Origin: Rallus limicola | Taxonomy: Eukaryota > Chordata > Aves > Gruiformes > Rallidae | Reading direction: 5' to 3' | Length of the DNA stretch: 64,000 nt | Assembly (NCBI GenBank): GCA_022605955.1 | Contig: JAKCOZ010000003.1 | Coordinates: forward strand, 10,983,331 to 11,047,330 | Shown here: piece after piece, positions 49,764 through 62,373 of the stretch | Position numbering within the stretch: position 1 is the stretch's first letter | Layout of the letters: each line of letters begins with the position of its first letter | Translations under genes and position numbers: made by a program | Notes under the pieces: model-generated | The model's database searches: none | Told to the model about the DNA's origin: nothing | Seen by the model: only the letters and a program-made list of their open reading frames with translations

Positions 49764-52700
49764 AGAGATTCTCGTGCAGTGCAGTTCTGATAGAAAAGAT
49801 GTGGCATCTGTTGTGTTTTCTCTTTGTGACACTAATGCTCTGTTTTCCTCTCTTCTTTTCTGCTTTCATACCATTTGCACTGAAAATATTTAGGGGGAAA
49901 GTGTTTGGAGATGTGGAGGAGGGATCATGAAAGTAACTCGAAACGCTTTATTTCCCCCAATTATTTTTTTTATTATAAGCTTACATACCTTTGCACATCC
50001 CATTTCCTTACTCCTATCCTTATTAAGTGATTCAAAGATTCTAATTTACATAATTTCCTTGTTGCATTTTATGTAGCACTGGTGAAAGACCACAAGGAAA
50101 GGAGCAAAGTTTTGTTAAGGTTTTTTTACTACTTTTATCAGTCTAAGATAGCAGACTGTAAGGCATCTACAGATGTAACATTTTATATATTAAGTAACTC
50201 TATATTGAGAACTATATATGGAGCTGCCAAGGTTGCCATTCCACATTTTAGAAAGCTATTTGCAACCCAGTTCTTTTCACTCACCTGCAAGAGCATACTC
50301 ACCACAAGATGCTGAAGGTGGCAGTCTGATGAAGAGCTTTAAGCCAGAGTTACCAACAAACCATACTGTGGAATCTCACCCTAATCTGCAGTGCTAATGC
50401 AGCCTTTTAAGAAACACTGCTGGACAGAAATTTACATTCACTTTGATTATAAGTTAGGAAGATCTCAAATAGAGTTCATGGATATGTATGATGATTTCCT
50501 TCAACATGAAGGAAATCTGTTCCTCTCATTTTCCAAACAGTAAGGATGGATGCAAAAACAGATTAAAAGCATTGCACCAGATTTCAGTGCAGTCTGTGGT
50601 AAAACTAGAGCACTGAGGAAACCATCATGAAAGTGAATATTGGAAGATGGCCAAAGGGCTGAACAGGTCTGACTCCTCTGACAAACTACACTTGAATTAG
50701 TGGGCCAAATTAAACCAGATGGGACAGAAGATCAGAGTCCTCAGAATACTACATTCCCACAATTTTCAAAATTGACAGTAAAGGACAAGAGAAAAAAAAT
50801 CTTTTGGTGACTTTCAGGGCTGTACATTAATCTGTTAAAGATTCAGTCTTGAGGTACAAACTCACAAGAAAACAGGATTCTTTATTTTGCTGTTCACACT
50901 TCTGTCTGATTTTTCTGTGGCTCTCTACATTTTGGTAAGGAACTCCCAAAAATCTTTATGCTTTGAAAGGACATAATCAACAGCTGAACATGTCAGATCC
51001 CGTTCTTCCCACACTGTGAGTAGCAATGGTGATGTCAAGCTCTGAGGATCACCTCATTTGTGTAGTTGAGCACTTGTCTTGCTGAGGAGGTGTTTTATCT
51101 CTGCTGGTCCTGACTCCCCAGATCTCACATACTCTTATGAAAATAAGCTTTCAGGACCAGGATTTTGCTAGGATTGCCACACTGCTACAGAAACAGTGCT
51201 CTTCTTATTGATGAGGACAATGAGAACATGACCCAAATGTAAAACCAGTGTTATAATACCTGTAATAATGAATACAGAATCTTTCAAAGTAGGAGGAAAA
51301 AATATTTGCTCCATGAAAGAAAGCAAAAAATCCCAAATACAATACGTAGGCTGACTGAAAAGTATTAACACTTCTTCAAAAGTAAGAAATCCAATTGGCC
51401 CATTAATATATAGTGAATGGGCACAGGCACCCTCTTCCAGAGAGCAATGCAGATACTTTACAAGATTTTCTTACAAGGAAAATATTTGCAGTCACTCACT
51501 ACGCACAAATGTTCTCCACACAATAGCCCATAAATAAAATCTCATCTGCAAGTCATGTCCAGGTGACATGCGGTCTTAAAGTAGAAATAAAAAGGTTCAA
51601 AAAGATATCAAACCCAAAAGACAAGCAGCTCTTCCATGGGAGAAGACAGACCCCAATAGCATGTCAGCCCTTCTATGAATCATGCAGCTCTTATTTCTAC
51701 CCTAGATGCTGAGAGATATCATCCCTCACTGAATAACTGATTTGCTAATTTAAATCCTACATTAACCCAGGCAGTCTTTAATCCAGGCAAGACTCAGTTT
51801 TAAGCCTTGTCTTTATCTGCTCCTTTCAGGTCTAGCAGTGGCACAACTGGCATATGCTTGTGAGGCAATATGTTCTTTGCTGAGAGCAATACCTTCTGAA
51901 CACAGCTCTACTGCACCCACAGCAGGACATCTGACTAAGGGATGATTAATACCCTTAAAAAGGGGTAGGCTTCCACCTGAGTGTAACAGAGGGTTAAGGC
52001 AAGCACTTCAGGACAGTGACAATATCAGAGTAACCACCTGTATTAATGCATGTTAACTAGTATATTTCACAACCCGAAATCACTGGAGATAACACTTTGC
52101 CCAGGAACATCTGACTAAATGAGGTGTAAAGGGGTGGGAAGTTAATTTCAATTCATTACCTCAAGGGGAAAAGACAGAGTGAATCTATGCCTTTCTGGCT
52201 TTGCACCATTTCCTTTGGCAGCGTTCTCACTACTTTCATACACCTTGGTATGGAGTAACTGAATCAGACCGATTCCAGTTCAATTTTCCTAGGAAATTCA
52301 GTGCATTTCTATTTGTTGCATGACTCAGTTGGTTGCCAGGCCTCTCTTTCCAGATCCAGTTTGAACCCCATCATCATCATCAAATATGAAAAGACTGTCA
52401 GAACCAGAGCCAAGAAAATTACCCAAAGTAAAAAGACCAAGTAAATTGGATTACTTTTTCAATATATGGTCATCCTTTTGGTTGGCTCTGAGGACATGGG
52501 CATATCATAGGCATGAGAACCGTCACTGAGGAAGTGAAGTCTAATTTCTGTTATTTCCTTATTATTGCATATATTGTTTAGAAGCTTGATTTTTTTTTCA
52601 GAAAAAATATCTGGTATCTCAGGTTTTGCTTGACCACTCTCTCGTCTACTCTGAAGCAGTTAAAATGTCATAATTTCACCATAACTTGCTATGTTTGAAA

Positions 52701-55700
52701 AAATTTTCTTCTCAGGTAACTACATGTTTTCCATCTCACAGCACCAACAAAAAATTGCACCCATCTATAGTTTTCTTTGGAAAGGTGTAAATAATAATGG
52801 TATAAGTAATAAAGCATCAGAAATATTTACAGTCAGAAGTCTTGTGGCCCTTACGTGAGATGACCATTTCATATTTCTGCATAGAGCAATACTTAATAAT
52901 ATATTTATATTAATTTCTTAAATCAGTTCAGAGATATGAACAACTCAGCCTTCTCTTAGACAAAAAAAAAAGATGTAAAGAGGGTATCACAACAGCTTAA
53001 GAAATAAGATTTTGAGCATCTACCAGAAAAAAAATTCAAAATGGAAGAACTCAGAGCAATGTTCCGAGTCCTCCTCCTGCTTCCTAGTCTGAGGTTAAAC
53101 AACCTACTCCCATCCATGCCATTGAACACCCTTCTTTTGTTTTCTCCGGGTCTATCAATGGTGCCCACACATAAACCACCACCACCACATTATCTACTGG
53201 GCTTGGGAGCACTGGGTTGAAAGCCACACTCAGTCAGTGATTTTTAAAGAGAATCTTCAGTTTATGTGAAGGGAACCTTGGTTGCACAAACAAGTTCAAT
53301 ATCATACTTTTGAAGCCACTGCCCGCATTTTTCTCCCCAGGCAAAAGATGAAGTGGCACCAAGTTCTGCTTTAAGAAAATTTGTTCCTGTTGTGCTGGTT
53401 TTGGGAAGACAGACCAGCTCTTGGGGACACTTTCCTGTAACTACTGCGTTTGGAGTAAGAATAGTAGCATGCAACCATATGAAGCAGGTCTTAGAGTCTT
53501 CCAAAGAACCTTCCCCAGTTAGGGTATTAGACTACAGCTTTTGCTAATTTATTTCCAAAGCATTCGATTTATAACTTGCAGAATTATAAATATTATAAAG
53601 GAGATATAAATCCAGGAAATTATACAAAACCTCCACAGGGTGCAAAAGAGATTTTGTAACCACTGTACTAAGAATACAGTATTTAAAGACTGTGGAGGCA
53701 AGCCTACTATAAGGACTGTGATTAACTACATGTCTTGTAAGCTGAAGCTTCTCACTTTGAAAAAAAAAACCAACAATAAAACATGCAACAGTTTCATTTA
53801 AGACCCTGGTTTTGTAAAACAAATGTATTTGCTTTTAGTGTTTCTCCTACCATATGAGCAGACACTATGGTTACATGTGGCAAACTACTAGAATAATAGA
53901 ATCATGGTTCAAATTATTTAAGTAATTTTTTAAGCTTTAATTTTGTCTGAAAGGCTGCAGTCAAGATCACGAGCATGGTTAATTGGCAGAATTCTAACAT
54001 TATATGGGGTCAAATATCATTGATCATGCATAAAGCTGACATACTCACTGTATTGACTAGCAATCCCACAGAAATGCAGTTGTACATCCAAGAATATTTG
54101 GATCAGCTCTAGAATGACAATAGAAATACATCCAAAGACCTTGGAGCATAGAGAAAAGCTCATGAGTACTTCCAAAGGCATCAGGCTTACTTTTTTAAAA
54201 TTGTGTTTCAACTGGACCTAATGACGCATTGACATGAAAATACCTCTGCTTCCTGAGAGTGTAGGTTCAGAATTTGTCATTCTTAAGATCACGTTTAGAT
54301 GTAGGTATAAAAAGTTACAACAACCAGGTGTGTCTGGCAAACCCAGGATATGAGTCATTTTAGTTGATATTTGCATTATTTTCTTCCTACGTGGTAATTA
54401 CATGAATGAGAGGGGAAAAAAGAGAAAAAAAAGGGTGGAAATATATTCCCTTAAGGTTGGGTTTTTCCCTTTGTCCATAAACATTCAGCCTAATCTCCCT
54501 CATCAATTAATTAGAAGAATCACAAAAAGGATTAGTAAGAAGGATCACAGTAAATCAATCACCAGAGAAAGGACAATTTGTTGACTAAGAATTACGTGTC
54601 TCCAAAGACCACAGCTCAAAAGTTCTTCCTGTGGCTGGCAGGACTCATTCAGCTCAATTTCAAATGTACCTGAACAGATCTATCTGTAGTTCATATCTTT
54701 CTGATCAACCAAAATGCAAGCACAAAGGAGAAACAAAGCTAAGGAATATATGTGTTGCGTGTTTTAGGAACCACCAGAACAAATAATGCCATCACCTTGA
54801 AAGACGCTCAGATGCTAGGCATTAGAAGGTAAGGAGAATATTTCAGTGACTTCTCTCTATATATTTATTTTTCAAGTGGAGCACTGATGGACATTCCGTA
54901 ACTCTAAAATATTGATATTGATATCATATGTATTTGCATGTGGGCATTACTGTTGTTTTCATGTGAGCATGTCTGATGATGGAAAAAATCTAGACAATGT
55001 TAGTGAATATTCAGAGATTACAGCCATATTAAGACAAACTTATTTTTACTTTAATAAAATGTAATATATATCATGGTATCACTTTCAAATGCTCTATGTG
55101 ATGAGAAAACACATATCCTTTGAATTAATTTCCAGTAATCTATTCATTTATCCACCCTTCCAAGATTTTTGTGGTGGGTTTTTCTAAAACACAGTACTGT
55201 AGGCCAGTCCACTCTCACTTTATTGCCATGTAACATCCCAGGTTACTGGTGAATGAGTCCTTCCAAACTTTGAACAGGTCAAGTGAATGGCAGAGGTTTA
55301 AAAAATATTAACATCTTAACGCGAACATTGATATCACTTGAGCAGATATCAAATATTCTTCATCCTGAATATTGTTTTAAAGGATGACAGCAACTTCCTC
55401 CCCTTGCCCATCCATGTCATCACAGCACATAAGATCTATCTACTTATCTCTTAAACCAGGTTTACATCCAGATGCCAAGTTGCCATCCAGAAAGCATATT
55501 TTTAACAACATTTTGAATGACTAAAACATATTATTTCACCCATAATTTCACCCCCTTCTTAAGACACACGCTAGAAATACTGCTTTTTTAGGTAGGATAT
55601 TTGTTTTTGTTATGTGATTCTATTATACAGTTAGGTTGTAAACCCACTTCCAACATAAGGCTCCCCAGATTTAGAAATCCTTCTTCAGGGATATTCTGTG

Positions 55701-58700
55701 GTTCGGATATAACGTGATTCTGGTTACAAATTAGGATGGGTGCTTTTAAGGCACTGTTTACTGGTGGTGGCCATCTAGGATAAACCCTACTGCATTTAAC
55801 AATACAAGTGACTCACTTGTGCAAATAAATGCCTGTGTGTGTTGTGACGTGTATTTCATTGCTTGTTCAGCTCCAGCTCCTTTTGCCTTTGTATGTGCAT
55901 CAGCAGAGACTTGTACAATTTTACTGCTGACTGTGGAAATTACTCTGGCACTTATATTTGAAATAACACCAATTTATACATTTAAACCCACTATGAATCC
56001 CTTTGATTTTTTTTCTAAAAAGAATTGAGTGCTTAACGTTAGGCATGAATGTTGTTCTATGTTAGTTGGAGTATTCAAATGTATGAAGTTAACACCAGCA
56101 GAAGTCCTTCCAAGGACAAAATCTGCTTAATAAAAGGGGGAAAAGACAGCTTGTTTTAATATGAAACTTCCTAATAAACCATCATTAAGAGTCCAGAAGA
56201 AACTAGCTGGAACACCTGAGAATGAAAAATTTATCTGCAAAAAAGCCACCTCTTTTCTACACTGAGCAACACATGCACTACAAAAGTTTTCAATCCAGCA
56301 GTTAATTCTGGATTAAAAAAAAAAGAATATAAAACCCAAAACTACACAACTGTTTGTGTGTTGTATTTTAACAAATTTTTACCTTTAAGTTTGGAAGAGA
56401 CTCTTAAACACACATAAAGGAAGTAATTGTTGCAGCCTGTCACACGTTCTGAAATGCCTGACTTCACACCGGTCTTTAGAAAAGGTACTAACATTCTAAA
56501 TTGTAAATATATGAAAGATTGCACTTTATGAAAATAACACAAAAGAATGTAAACCATTTTAAAGCTGCAGATCTGTTTTAAAACTTGAGTAAGTAAGAGA
56601 GCAAACTTTCTTTCTTTGCTAATGCAGTGCTTTTAGTTGACCTAAGTTACACCCTGATTTATCAGTTCAGTACGTGGTATTTTTCAAAACACTCCAGGCA
56701 ACTTGAAAAATATTCAACAGTTTAGCTGTAGGTAACCTAATTACACTAAATGGCACTACTGTAGACCTAGGCTTTATCTTTGAATTTCAGGACACTGTCA
56801 CCTTCCTCTATTAAGCCTGAGTTCACAGAATTACTTGTACAGTCTCTAGACAATAGATCTAGCAATATAACGCAAGCTTTTCTTTGCCTTTTGTAATGGA
56901 TACACAGTAGTGCCACTGAATCTCTCCCATCAGGCTTTACCAGCAGGTAGGTTGGGTCACTCCCTTCATGCTCCAGATAGAAATAAGTAGAAAACCAGTA
57001 GAGATGTAATAGAGTATATGTTTAGTGACTCTACATGGACTATAGTTACCTCCAGTCCTAAGAGGACTTTTCTTGCAACAGTCATGCACATAACAACAGC
57101 AAGTCAACACAGTAAGTCTCATCAGTTGGAACAGGGTCACCCTGTTACTCTTCACATCTTTAAAATCATCCTGCAGATGCCTTGCTTGGACCTTAATAAA
57201 TTTGGTCTTACAGAATGGGCAGATACTGGCAGTAGTTGTCAGCCTACTGACTCAGTTACAACCAATTTCATAAAAGATGCATATATCAGAGCAGGTATCT
57301 GCCATGGAAAGCCACAATGAGCAGCTGTTTAAAGCAGGCTTAAAATTGGAACTGAGCAACATGCGGTAACTGCAGCATTCAGGTTTTAAAAATAGATAAA
57401 TAGAGCAATCTAGTGTGCATCTATTAGCAGAACATTTTTATGACTTTATTTTTTTTTAGCAGTCCAGGTGCTCAACCCTAGGGTAACTCACTGTGGTAAT
57501 TACTATTCCAGCACACACGTCAATCATTCTGCTGCTGAAGGTGGGAGAAACCCCCCTGTGTCTCCTACAGCCCCACCAAGAACGCGGGTACTTTCCAAAT
57601 TCCCTCCAAAGGCAGAATCTTACCGTATTAGTAGTAAAAGAATCTACCTGGAGGACACCACTGCCTCTAAAGTGTTTTTCTCCTGCTGCAGAGTGCAAGA
57701 AGGATCCCTACCATAAAGTTTATTGTCTGTCTAGCACAGAGGGACTTATCAAAGGGAAATGAATACAATACAAAAATAAACAAAATCAGGAGGAGTTGAC
57801 ATCTGCCTTGCAGCAATAGAGTTAAAGCCAGATGGGACTTTCATCAGAAATATCTTGAGAAAGTGTATTGGAAAATGCAGAGTAGACTACAGCAGGAACT
57901 TAGTTTCCTTCACTGCTCAAGCAAGAAAATGTCAGTCAGATTACTTGCAGGCAATAGACAGCTTAGTCCAGGACTTGCTACCAAGAATAAGAAGAAACAG
58001 TCTCATATAGAAGTACAAACTGCTAAAAATTTCACTAGAGTTATTATCACATTTGTGCAACAGGCACTACAAAATATTTTTAACTCTGCTCCACTAAGCA
58101 AACTCAGGTGTAGTTTGTGATCAGACCAGAAGCAGTAGGACTGACTAGAAGAAAATAACATCTCAGCATCCATTTAAGATGAGGAGTCTTACTGATCATC
58201 AGTGCCTTCACTAGTGTGTTTTAGTAGAAGCGTATCACTTGCTGATCAGTCTAGCAGCTCCATAGCTTTTTATCAGATTGCTGACATGAGAAGTAACGTT
58301 CTGAATATACTTGGCCACTCAAGTCGCTTTCTGAAGCACATCTACATGGCAAAAAGCTATTTTTGATTTCTTAGCTATTTAGAACCTAACAACAATGTAT
58401 TTTGGGAAGGGAGGGGAGTGACAAATGCTAGTAAATCTTAAATCATATGGCTTTGTCTTTTAAACATGCTTTCAGTCAGAGGTTCATAAAGGCAAGCCAT
58501 TAGAATGTGCTTTCTGTACAGAAAAGTGCATTTCTGATGGCACAGAAACACTAAGAAACTCAGCCAGGGCTCCCATATGATAGGTGACTTTCAACACTTT
58601 TATTCCAAGTTAACAAGACCCATTTAGAAGATTGATTTTAAAATACCTCCACCAAAACCCAGACTTCTCGAAAGAAGCCTCACTTCAGAAGTGTGGATGG

Positions 58701-59623
58701 TCCAAATATCTGGTTTAGGCTTCCCAAGAAAAAAACCCTAACCGAAACAAAACAAGTTTTGGCCAGCTATGCCTCCATGATCAAAATGGTGAAAAGCTCC
58801 CTGAGTACAGATTAATAATGAGTTAATGTCTTCGAGCAAATATTTCTCTTCAGAAGAACTGTAAAAGCACTGACAAACTTTTGTTCCCTATGTAGTTTTC
58901 CCTGGAGCTTTAAGTCCTCCATTTGAGTAAAAGTTTTCTCAGTGATCTCAGAGTTCACTTATCTATGAACACACTTTCCCCAGCAAAGCATTCCCTCTTC
59001 TAAGCAGAGCATTTCCTCCTTTACATCTCAGACATACTGAGCAGTGCTGTGTAACAGTCCAACAAGTTGAGGCACTTAAATTTTAAATTTCAAAATTAGT
59101 ATCACTATCAGAATACCAGATTTGACCAGCCATTTCTTTGACAGGAAAGCATAAACACAGGAACTCTCAGGTGTATTCATGAAGATCTCTGCAAATCAAA
59201 TTCTGCTTTATGCATTGTACTAAGCAGTTAGAGGGAGTTTTCACTACATTATTTTGATGGTACTTTAAGATTTTTTTTCTGTGTTCAGCATGGTGCAAAG
59301 GAATTTTGTTGTAAACAGAACAAAACCCACTTCTAACTCAAAGTCAGGACTAAAAAACAACTTGATGCCAAACGATTCATCAAATTTAATAAAATTTTCA
59401 GACCAATGCAAGTGATTTAGCCACATTGCCCTTAATTAAAAACCACACTGAATAACTTCATTATTTCCAGTGCAAAAGTATGTCTAGACAGCTTTGAAAA
59501 TCTCACTCTTTAGTGTAATTTGATAATCACTACTGAACCATTTATTTAGGTGCTGCATAAATGAACATGCTGCTGAGAATTTTAAGTGGATAAAAGCTAA
59601 ATCAACCAGCACAGGCAGCCTTG
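49764..59623. other. 10-kb stretch of unique DNA, no gene recognised
   Basis: AT-rich sequence with short homopolymers. Frames of 80-100 codons (for example 53262-53504 -, 53544-53822 -, 57018-57320 +, 57456-57762 both strands) have no recognisable domain. No CR1, LTR or RNA gene seen. Confidence 0.6.
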
Positions 59624-59677
59624 CTATTGATCCATTTACCTCCAGTGGCTAACTATTAATCCAATCCACCTCCAGTG
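59624..59677 (+). repeat. imperfect 24/25-bp duplication
   Basis: Copies at 59624-59647 and 59653-59677 share CTATT-ATCCA and end with ACCTCCAGTG. They differ at a few positions and by one base in length. Confidence 0.75.
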
Positions 59678-62002
59678 TAGGGGTTATATAGTTTCTACAG
59701 GATACACATATTATATGGCTCGGATTATATATCACTCAGAACATTTATTGACATGCAGGGTGAAATCTAGTCACAAGTAAAAGAAAGGAATAATGCAGTA
59801 ACCACTGATTTCAATTCATACTGGCATAAAATGGACTTGTTTGTTGTCCTTGGGTTTATTAAAGAGACCAAAATGTGTCCAAGAAATACTGCACGTATCG
59901 GTGGCTTTATGCAAGGTATTTATTTTATTTGAAATTCATTCAGTCAGTCTGACCTTGTGAAACATTAAGCATCTCCTATTAATCCTAAATTCTTTGTCAT
60001 ATAAAATTGTTAAGGCTTGAAGGTGTTCAACATCAACAGCTATTATCCTTTGGTATTGGACACCATTTCATGGACTGTGTGATGGAAGTATTTGAGGTGT
60101 ACATAACGTGCTGTTAATTGGGAGATGACAATGATGAGATGATGATACTCTCTGCAGAGTATATTTTCATTTCAGCTGGTGGTTAAACCTTATGCATTTC
60201 CACAAAGAGCCATGAAAGCCAGCTCATAACAAAAATATTTGGAAATAACAGACCAGCTTTACTAAATTGCAGGCCTGAACCTAAGTTTTAAACCGGATTT
60301 CATTAACCTTGGCAGAAAATCTCACTGCAAATAAAGTCTGCTGAATTGAAGTCCCCCAAGAAAAGAGCTTTGGTTGGATAACATGCATGTAGCTGAATTA
60401 AGCACCCCAAAACAAGCCATCCAAGCTGAAACAGGTCTTTCAGAGAAAGAAATTAATCTAGGGATTAAAACAGCATCAAGAGTAAGTCCTACTTGTACCA
60501 CTTGTATTAGTAAAAAGATGCATTACTGTTACACAGGTGGGAACAAAATAATCAAATTTCCTCAAGTAATTTATATCATTTAGAAATGGTATCTACAATA
60601 CGTGAAATATATAGATCCTAATTCTGTAGTCTTTATGAGAATATTCTTTATTATTCATCAACTGCTCTAGAGAATAAGTAGTTTCAGGGGGAAGATATGC
60701 AGGAGTTAATCTATCTCTCCAATGCAGAAATCTGTCAGATGCTACTGTTGACATACTGAAGAATATTTCCAATGGGATAGCATAATAACAATAATCTTAA
60801 AACTCAGATAAACTTGTCTCTAGAGAAAGCAGGAAGGAAACAGAACCCCAAACTGAAAGTTCTTCTAACAACAAATTATCAGATATATGAAGTTTATTAT
60901 TATGAAGAGCAAACACACCAACACCTGCGCAGATAAAACTAAGTATAAATTTGGTATGTCCAAATAATCATGTCTAAACAAGACTTTTCTCATGGTGACA
61001 TAAACAAAACAGTGATTATGCCCTTCAACAATATTTAAACAGCTTTGAACCAGCAACAGAATCTAGGTTATAAAGGAAAAATGTCAGCAGGTAGGGTAAG
61101 GCAAAACTACACTATGCTTTCTGTATTAAGAAAGCCTGTGCTGTAACACTTCTATAGGGAAAACATGAGAAGATAAATATATGCACTGCTTATTTTATAT
61201 AATACAGAAGTGAGGAATTCAATAAGTTAGAAGAGAGAATTCCCGTCTTCCTGCTAATTGCCATGTTTCATAGAAGATGAGAATCAAACTGAGAGTGGGG
61301 ACAACCGGTATTTGTAAATATGTATTTAAAATATTCCACTGAAAACCCTATCCCCCTGGAAGCACAGAAGATGTTGTTTATTACCTTTAATTTTGCCCGA
61401 TACTTCAGTATCATCAGAAGAAAAAGACAGTGAACTTATTTATTAGTTACTGTCAGAAAGGGCTAGTTAGAAAGAGCAGAAAGAAAGACTGTAAATAAGG
61501 TGAGACCACAGTGAAGCGTGTGTGATAGCAGAGGGGCACTGTTAAGAGCACGAGCCATCCACACTGCCACCAACTGAAGTCACCCGAGAGGGCTTGGCTA
61601 TGTGTGCTGTTTGGAAGTGCAAGTAACAGCATGTCTCCATGGGGAATTTATTGCAAAATAAAGTAGGGTGTAATCTCTGTGTGTTGTGTTGTTTCCCTAC
61701 CAATTTACTCCAGAATTGGTCTCAGTGAGGTTTAGCTCAGCCCGCCATTATGGTGGGCTTACAATACAAAATTGATGGGTGGCCTTGTGGTAAACTAGCA
61801 GGGAAAAACTACTTCATAGAAGAAGGTGGAACTAAGACCCCTGACCCCATTTACTTGTCTCCGGGGTGGGTATCCAAGGTTCTTCCATAGCCTGTGATCA
61901 ATTTTTCCTGGTGATACAGGGGTGTGCGGCTGGCAGGGCCAGCTGTATCTGCAGCTGCCTTTCCTGGTACAACCATGTCACCTTTTCCTCTGTCCTAAGG
62001 AA
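59678..62002. other. unique DNA, no gene recognised
   Basis: AT-rich sequence. A faint resemblance to an old repeat (GGGTGAAATCTAGTCAC near 59759) is too weak to call. The stretch at 61890-62002 before the CR1 tail is GC-richer but shows no CR1 match. Confidence 0.55.
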
Positions 62003-62080
62003 CCTGCTTTGGCAGGGGGGTTGGACCCAATGATCTCTTGAGGTCCCTTCCAACCCCTGTGATGCTGTGATCCTGTGATT
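62003..62080 (+). mobile_element. CR1 LINE, 78-bp 3' tail fragment
   Basis: The CR1 3' UTR block (CCTGCTTTGGCAGGGGGGTT, then GATCTCTTGAGGTCCCTTCC) leads into octamer tail units GATGCTGT and GATCCTGT on the + strand. It is severely 5'-truncated and non-coding. Confidence 0.92.
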
Positions 62081-62313
62081 GAAGAAGCTGTCTGCCTTTC
62101 TCACATGCAATGTACTTTCTGCTCAAGGCAAGAGTTGTCTTCAGCTACAAACTGCCTTGTGGGCCCGGTCACTCCTCTTTTGCTTCTTCTTTTTGCACTC
62201 CAACTGCCAAACTTTATATGCCTTTGCAGTTGCACAAGGATAAAAGGTTTAAGTTTTTTTTCACCCTGGTTTTAGAGGAAATAGTTTCTGGTCTTTGTCC
62301 ATCTGTCCACAGA
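62081..62313. other. unique DNA
   Basis: Short frames only. Nothing recognised. Confidence 0.6.
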
Positions 62314-62373
62314 GTTGCCTAAGTAACAACACTTGTTGCCTAATTACTTGTACTTGTTGCCTAAGTAGGCAAC
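62314..62373 (+). repeat. cluster of three GTTGCCTAA units with terminal hairpin
   Basis: GTTGCCTAA occurs at about 62314, 62335 and 62356. ACTTGTTGCCTAA is repeated exactly at 62331-62343 and 62352-62364. The last copy continues as GTTGCCTAAGTAGGCAAC (62356-62373), a stem of 7 bp with a 4-nt loop. Confidence 0.85.

Noticed and set aside
53262..53504. - strand frame with a segment (QWLQKYDIE) vaguely like a retroviral integrase
   Set aside because: The similarity covers only about ten residues. No catalytic residues or flanking retroviral sequence are visible.
53885..53905. CR1-tail-like ATAGAATCATGGTT
   Set aside because: Too short, and the flanking sequence does not match CR1.
59755..59830. 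GGGTGAAATCTAGTCAC as an ancient repeat start
   Set aside because: No matching inverted end or internal core could be aligned by eye.
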